Shown here in pieces: positions 59,973 to 64,000 of a DNA stretch of 64,000 nt (positions are counted from its first letter, which is position 1; every line of letters begins with the position of its first letter). This DNA comes from Bacteroidales bacterium. Its GTDB lineage: Bacteria; Bacteroidota; Bacteroidia; Bacteroidales; UBA932. The notes beneath the pieces were generated by a model that saw nothing but the letters and a program-made list of their open reading frames with translations, searched no databases and had not been told where the DNA came from. A program made the position numbers and the translations under genes. Location: contig JAFUZO010000028.1 in the NCBI GenBank assembly GCA_017476575.1, forward strand, positions 1-64,000, in the 5' to 3' direction.

Positions 59973-60530
59973 TTACAATTCCACCCGCAGGACCAGGCCG
60001 ACGGACCATTCCAGGGCATGGTGGTCCTCGTACCCGGAACCGTTCTCATGCTTTCCCGGATAGAAGACCCGGCTCCCGTCGAAGACGGCGCCCACCCGGA
60101 GCGGGACCCGCCCCGCCGCCAGGAACCGGTAGCCCGGTTCGAAGCCGAAACGCGGTCCCGGCTGGTTCTCCAGGTCCGACAGGCCCAACTTGTATTCGAA
60201 ATACACCGACTTCGGCCCGGCGGAGAAGTCGTGGGTATGGGTGAGGTACACGCTGAGCAGCGGCACCTCCGAGGCCCGGTGGTCGACCGCGTTGCGGCGG
60301 TTGTGGGTATAGCCGCAGTCCCCCTGGAGCGTGATGCCGAAGAGGTTCTTCCCGTCGATCCGGTAACCGAGCCCGATCTCGGGCGACACCTCCTGGTATC
60401 CCACCGGGTCCGTGAACTTCCATCCGAGACCGAAGCGGTATTGGATGCCCGGTTCCAGGGCCTTTTCCGTCTGCGCTCCGGCGGCTATCGCCGCCAGCAG
60501 GAGCGCCATTGTCAAAGCAATCTTTTTCAT
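59973..60530 (-). CDS. Outer-membrane beta-barrel protein
   Basis: 185 residues with a signal peptide (LTMALLLAAIAAGAQ). The rest alternates polar and aromatic residues in strands (IQYRFGLGWKF, SPEIGLGYRI, FGITLQGDCGYT, KSVYFEYKLGLSD, FGFEPGYRFL, ALEWSVGLVLRVEL), as in small eight-stranded barrels of the porin/OmpX type. It lies 19 nt after the FN3 lipoprotein gene and probably shares its transcript. Ligand unknown. Confidence 0.7.
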   Translation of the reverse strand: MKKIALTMALLLAAIAAGAQTEKALEPGIQYRFGLGWKFTDPVGYQEVSPEIGLGYRIDGKNLFGITLQGDCGYTHNRRNAVDHRASEVPLLSVYLTHTHDFSAGPKSVYFEYKLGLSDLENQPGPRFGFEPGYRFLAAGRVPLRVGAVFDGSRVFYPGKHENGSGYEDHHALEWSVGLVLRVEL

Positions 60531-60549
60531 GCCATTGAATTAGTGAAAC

Positions 60550-62277
60550 TTATGATCCGGATTCGGAAATCAGCAGCCTTGCTCCGTGATTCGGGAAGGC
60601 AAGCGTCTGCTCCGGATTGTCAAAATAATACAGCGAAACACTCCCGCAATCATCATCACCATTACCGATCTTGAAGGTAACGGATACCGTCGGGCCAGCC
60701 GAAATGTCCAATTTGCCCACCTCCAATTTGATGGGGACCGAGAAAGAGACGGTCACGTTCTGCGTTGCATCGCTCTCATACAGGGCAAGATCGATCCGGG
60801 AGAGCCATTCGTTTTTCAGGGCACCATACACCCAACTGTAAATATCCTTGTTGGTAAAACTCTCTTCTTTGTCCTTATATCCGCCGGAGAAATACATCCA
60901 GACTGTATTGATGACGGCAGCGTTCCCGGCCGGATCAAGGCCGAGCACCTTCATGTAGAACTCGGGAGCCCCCTGCGCCCAGCCATCCATATTGTGCCCG
61001 ATGTTCAGTTTCCGGGCATAGGTATGCGACGTGTAGTTGGTGTTCCGGAACGGAGGATAGATAACTGCCTCCTTCGTGTCAGACTGGCTTAACGCATTAC
61101 TCCTGTAGGCAATATACTCGTGCCGTAATCCGCGGTTGGAGGGAACCTTGTACCAATAGGAGTTCCATGTCGCCGCCCGGTAGATTTCCGAATATCCGGA
61201 ACTGGAGGGGCCTTTTTCCTCGATGACCAGATCGGAGGAAGCGTCCCCTCCCGTCCAGGAAAAGCGTAGCGAGGTACCGCTGGGCGCTACACCGAAGGAC
61301 GTCAGGGCTGACAAACGGGCCGGGGACTGGGCCGTCACAATAGCGGACGGCCCCGAATAATAGTAGACCAAGCCGTTGGACGTCAATTCATAGTTAGCGG
61401 CAATGACATAGTATTGATAATAGGTTTCCGCTGCAATCGCAGTATCTTCAAAGGATTGATTGGCGCTTCCACTCGATATGCCGATTTGCTGGAACTGGGT
61501 TTCGCCAAGGGCTTTTCGCCAGATGAAGTACACCATCGCTCCCGGATGGGTCCAGGTCAGCAGGATCGATTCCTGCGCACAGACGGCGGACAGATTCTGT
61601 GGAACCGCCGGATGCTGGTCAACCTCTTCCTCGGTCTCTTCCAGAAGGGACATCCTTTCGTTATGTGACAATACGATCACCGGGACATTCGGAGCCTGGA
61701 TAGCATCCACTTCGACATATTGTCCCTCTGCATCATATCCAGGAAGAGTCTCTGTCTCAAACTCTTTGTAATCTTCCGGGAGAAAGACGACAACGGGCGT
61801 ATAGGATTCCGGATCCCACGCCCCCGCATGGATCGGAACGGCGACTTGGAGGTCGGGATACTGCTCCTGCAGGGAGGCAAGCAGGTCTTCTCCCGACTTG
61901 GTTTTCGGCAGATACATGCCGACCATTTCCCCAAATGTCATTTCTGTCAATCCGGAACGGGTCCGGACTTCCCCGTTGGAGACAGAGACAGGTTTGTCCA
62001 TAGCCTTGGAAATCAGAAAATCATAGTCGCCATCGAAGCAAAGGAGACTTTCACTGTGGATGAATTGCCGCATGCCCGGATTGTTCCGGACAGCCTGGCT
62101 GACAGCCTTTGCCAGCATGTTCAATCCAGCATCATGAGGACAAGTGAAAGTCGGTTCTTCCGTCCGTACGATGGTGGCGACCGGGGTGGACTCTTCGGTG
62201 ACATCCTGCTCCTTCGAGCAACTGGACAAAGCCAAAGAGGCGGCAAGCGAAACCAAGAGCATGTATTTTGTATTCAT
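60550..62277 (-). CDS. Lipoprotein with fibronectin-III-like domain, function unknown
   Basis: 575 residues; lipobox AASLALSSCSKE. Residues about 40-200 (MLAKAVSQAVRNNPGMRQFIH, CFDGDYDFLISKAMD, EMTFGEMVGMYLPK) form an unrecognised helical region followed by a conserved-looking PVVVFLPEDYKEF strand. An FN3-like domain follows (PQNLSAVCAQESILLTWTHPG, VYFIWRKALGETQFQQIGI, TYYQYYVIAANYELTS). The C-terminal 190 residues may carry a lipid- or peptide-binding sandwich (VSFSVPIKLEVGKLDISAG). It is cotranscribed with the DUF3244-like gene and the barrel; composition is lower in GC than ispE and yifB. Confidence 0.6.
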   Translation of the reverse strand: MNTKYMLLVSLAASLALSSCSKEQDVTEESTPVATIVRTEEPTFTCPHDAGLNMLAKAVSQAVRNNPGMRQFIHSESLLCFDGDYDFLISKAMDKPVSVSNGEVRTRSGLTEMTFGEMVGMYLPKTKSGEDLLASLQEQYPDLQVAVPIHAGAWDPESYTPVVVFLPEDYKEFETETLPGYDAEGQYVEVDAIQAPNVPVIVLSHNERMSLLEETEEEVDQHPAVPQNLSAVCAQESILLTWTHPGAMVYFIWRKALGETQFQQIGISSGSANQSFEDTAIAAETYYQYYVIAANYELTSNGLVYYYSGPSAIVTAQSPARLSALTSFGVAPSGTSLRFSWTGGDASSDLVIEEKGPSSSGYSEIYRAATWNSYWYKVPSNRGLRHEYIAYRSNALSQSDTKEAVIYPPFRNTNYTSHTYARKLNIGHNMDGWAQGAPEFYMKVLGLDPAGNAAVINTVWMYFSGGYKDKEESFTNKDIYSWVYGALKNEWLSRIDLALYESDATQNVTVSFSVPIKLEVGKLDISAGPTVSVTFKIGNGDDDCGSVSLYYFDNPEQTLAFPNHGARLLISESGS

Positions 62278-62294
62278 GGCAAGTCCTCCGTCCT

Positions 62295-62684
62295 TTAAAG
62301 TTCAAATTCGCCATAATACGTCACGCCGCTCTCCAGCGTGAAGGTGACGGTCCAGAGACCGGAAGTGCCGCTGATGGGGATGAGGATAGCGCCCGGGGAG
62401 TCGAAAGAGCCGGAGGCCTCCTCGCCTTCTATGCTGTTTTCAAGGATGTAGTCAATCTCGCCGACATCGCGCTTGGCAGAAACCGTCAGGACACCCAGGT
62501 CCGTATCCAGCCAGACTTCAAACACACGGGTGGCAGGGGCGTGGGGACGATGGGTGTGTGTCGCGGGTTCTTCAGAGTGAACGGGGATTGATACAACTTC
62601 TTCTTTCCGCGTCGAGAAAGAAGAGGCCAGACAGGTCGTAGCCACCAGCAGGCCGGACATGATGGGGAAAATGGATTTGAACAT
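62295..62684 (-). CDS. DUF3244-like small secreted protein
   Basis: 129 residues from ATG 62684, chosen for its promoter and leader. Signal peptide MFKSIFPIMSGLLVATTCLA, then EEVVSIPVHSEEP, ARD-like strand VFEVWLDTDLGVLTVSAKRD, and the C-terminal GTSGLWTVTFTLESGVTYYGEFEL. This matches the short Ig-like DUF3244 proteins common in Bacteroides. It opens the operon of three genes reading left. Function unknown. Confidence 0.7.
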   Translation of the reverse strand: MFKSIFPIMSGLLVATTCLASSFSTRKEEVVSIPVHSEEPATHTHRPHAPATRVFEVWLDTDLGVLTVSAKRDVGEIDYILENSIEGEEASGSFDSPGAILIPISGTSGLWTVTFTLESGVTYYGEFEL

Positions 62685-62709
62685 GGTTAGATGAATTTTA
62701 AAAACGGTG

Positions 62710-62738
62710 CAAAGGTACGTCTTTCCTATGTATCGTCC
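62710..62738 (-). promoter_or_regulatory. Promoter of the DUF3244-like operon
   Basis: On the minus strand TTTG, 21 bp, TACCTTTG (the -7 element at 62710-62717), a complete Bacteroidetes promoter. The leader is about 20 nt. Confidence 0.7.
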
Positions 62739-62828
62739 CAAAATCCGATATAACACATGATAATTGAACGTATTGGTTTATAGCAATTTACACGGTCACT
62801 AACCTAACATGGCTGAAAATCGGGGAAA

Positions 62829-64000
62829 TCAGCCCAGTTTTTCCACCAGGACCGGGCCCAGGTCGGACGCCAGCGAGGTGAAAAGTTGCTTATAACGGGT
62901 TTTCCGCATCCGCACGGCGGGATCCGACATCCGGAGCAGGTAGCAGATGCTCTTGACCGGGAACCCGGAGAAGAACAAGGTGAGCAACTTGAAATCCGTT
63001 TCGTCCATGCGGGGAAAGGCCTGGCGGACCCGGGTCATCAGGCCGTTGTCTGAAAGGTCCAGCGCCTGCTCCAGGGCGGGGATGAAGGCCTGGTCGTTGC
63101 GCAGGGCGCCGACCTGTTTCCGGAACGCGTTGATGATTTCGTCCTGGCTCTCCCAACCGATTCGGTCCTTCCGTTTTTTCACTTGTTCATCATCCCACGA
63201 GAAATAGGCCGTTGACAGTTGCTGCAGCGACTGGATTTTGTCCTTGATGAACTGGTCCATGACCTCTGCCACTGCCGTGTCCTTCGCCCGCTGCGCTTCC
63301 ATGCTGGCGTAGACTTCCTGGACGGCGGCCATGTCTTCGAGGCTCTTGCGCTTCCTTTTGCGGAGCAGGACCGCCAGCCACAGGATGACCGTGGTCAGGA
63401 CGCCTCCCGCCAGGATGGACAGGTACAGGTGCGACCGTGCCTTTTCCCGCTCCAGCAGAAGACCGTCCTGGTAGTAGGTCTCCATCGAATGCGAAACGGA
63501 TTGTTCGAGTTGCCGGGTGATGATCCGGTTCTGGATCTTCACCGCCTCCAGCAGGGCGACATACGCGGCGGACGTATCCCTTCGCAAATCATATACATCT
63601 TGGGCAATATCGTAGAATATAGCGCTGTCCACCGCGCTCCGGGCCATGCTCTTCTCCATCTCGAGATATTCCTCCGCCCGCTTCCGGTTCCCTTCCACTT
63701 CGTTGATGATGGCCAGGTGACCGTAATTCTGGGCCGTCAGCGCAATGGCCTGCCGCCCGACCACAGCCTCCATACAGGTTGCCGCCCGCTTGTAATCCGG
63801 CACCTTCCGGAGCAGCAGCGACCGGGCCAGGGTCCGGGCGGCCTCGGAATACAGGATGTCATCTTCCGGATGGTCATCCATGATTCCCTGCAACAGTTCA
63901 TCTGCCTCGTCATTCCGATGATGGGCCATGAGCCGGTTGGCGATTTCCAATTTGGAGTATTCGATGTAGATCCGCTCTCCCGACCGTTCGAAGGCCTGCA
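62829..64000 (-). CDS. TPR / membrane / HTH regulator (DUF6377-like), 5' end outside window
   Basis: At least 390 residues; the frame is open to the right edge. Helical TPR-like repeats come first (ADELLQGIMDDHPEDDILYSEAA, NYGHLAIINEVEGNRKRAEEYL), then one membrane helix (LYLSILAGGVLTTVILWLAVLL), a coiled coil (QEVYASMEAQRAKDTAV) and a C-terminal HTH-like region (ETDFKLLTLFFSGFPVKSICYLLRMSDPAVRMRKTRYK). Such proteins act in Bacteroidetes as membrane-bound transcription regulators. Its target is not visible here. Confidence 0.75.
   Translation of the reverse strand, partial: QAFERSGERIYIEYSKLEIANRLMAHHRNDEADELLQGIMDDHPEDDILYSEAARTLARSLLLRKVPDYKRAATCMEAVVGRQAIALTAQNYGHLAIINEVEGNRKRAEEYLEMEKSMARSAVDSAIFYDIAQDVYDLRRDTSAAYVALLEAVKIQNRIITRQLEQSVSHSMETYYQDGLLLEREKARSHLYLSILAGGVLTTVILWLAVLLRKRKRKSLEDMAAVQEVYASMEAQRAKDTAVAEVMDQFIKDKIQSLQQLSTAYFSWDDEQVKKRKDRIGWESQDEIINAFRKQVGALRNDQAFIPALEQALDLSDNGLMTRVRQAFPRMDETDFKLLTLFFSGFPVKSICYLLRMSDPAVRMRKTRYKQLFTSLASDLGPVLVEKLG

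Overview
The window is about 64 kb of GC-rich DNA from a member of the order Bacteroidales, most likely a mammalian gut or rumen lineage of high GC content. The Alistipes, RC9 or Cryptobacteroides type is possible, but the genus cannot be fixed from this sequence. The evidence is two SusC/SusD pairs, a hybrid two-component system (HTCS), many SPII lipoproteins with fimbrillin-like, BACON, DUF5689 and GLUG domains, M64 peptidases, a sialic-acid operon of the Bacteroides type, and repeated promoter -7 elements of the Bacteroidetes form TAnnTTTG.

Layout. 1-790: 3' end of a histidine-type phosphatase. 790-2025: a palindromic repeat array, a degenerate tRNA-Gly copy, a RelE-type toxin-antitoxin pair and an intact tRNA-Gly(GCC). 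2129-5767 (minus): HTCS regulator. 5889-34198 (plus): a very large surface-utilisation locus. It holds a GH43 lipoprotein, SusC/SusD, three DUF5689 proteins, a BNR/EEP fusion, two small peptides, two GLUG adhesin-like lipoproteins with a dinD cassette between them, a HAD/histidine-phosphatase fusion, a third small peptide, a fimbrillin-like/EEP lipoprotein, a GH3 enzyme and a GH39-GH43 fusion. Many genes are joined by 4-nt ATGA overlaps. 34302-34985: OmpA-family lipoprotein. 35093-54011 (plus): sialic-acid locus with N-acetylneuraminate lyase, AGE epimerase, NanM-like mutarotase, SusC/SusD, surface lipoproteins, two fimbrillin-like/M64 peptidases, a disrupted SGNH/sialate O-acetylesterase and an MFS transporter. 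54120-64000 (minus): Ogt, a CodB permease with a phosphoribosyltransferase, YifB, IspE, an outer-membrane barrel, two small-locus lipoprotein/secreted genes and a TPR-HTH regulator that runs off the right edge.

How the genes may work together. In the first locus the combination of SusCD, OB-fold-type DUF5689 proteins, two secreted EEP-fold phosphodiesterase/nuclease-like proteins and secreted phosphatases suggests capture and dephosphorylation of a phosphodiester-containing polymer such as nucleic acid or a phosphorylated glycan. GH43, GH3 and GH39 enzymes could trim an attached pentose glycan. In the second locus sialic acid is imported, epimerised (NanM), cleaved (NanA) and converted (AGE) to N-acetylglucosamine. 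The M64 peptidases and the O-acetylesterase fit a host-glycoprotein (mucin) diet, although the esterase carries an in-frame stop.

The most unusual items are a 52-bp-period palindromic repeat family at two distant intergenic loci, a toxin-antitoxin module framed by tRNA-Gly copies, -7 promoter elements only 4-5 nt from start codons (leaderless mRNAs), a dinD cassette framed by terminator-arm repeats between two paralogous adhesins, a REP-like doublet forming the C-terminal codons of the HTCS, several two-enzyme fusions, and a family of small acidic-tailed peptides coupled to the surface lipoprotein genes.
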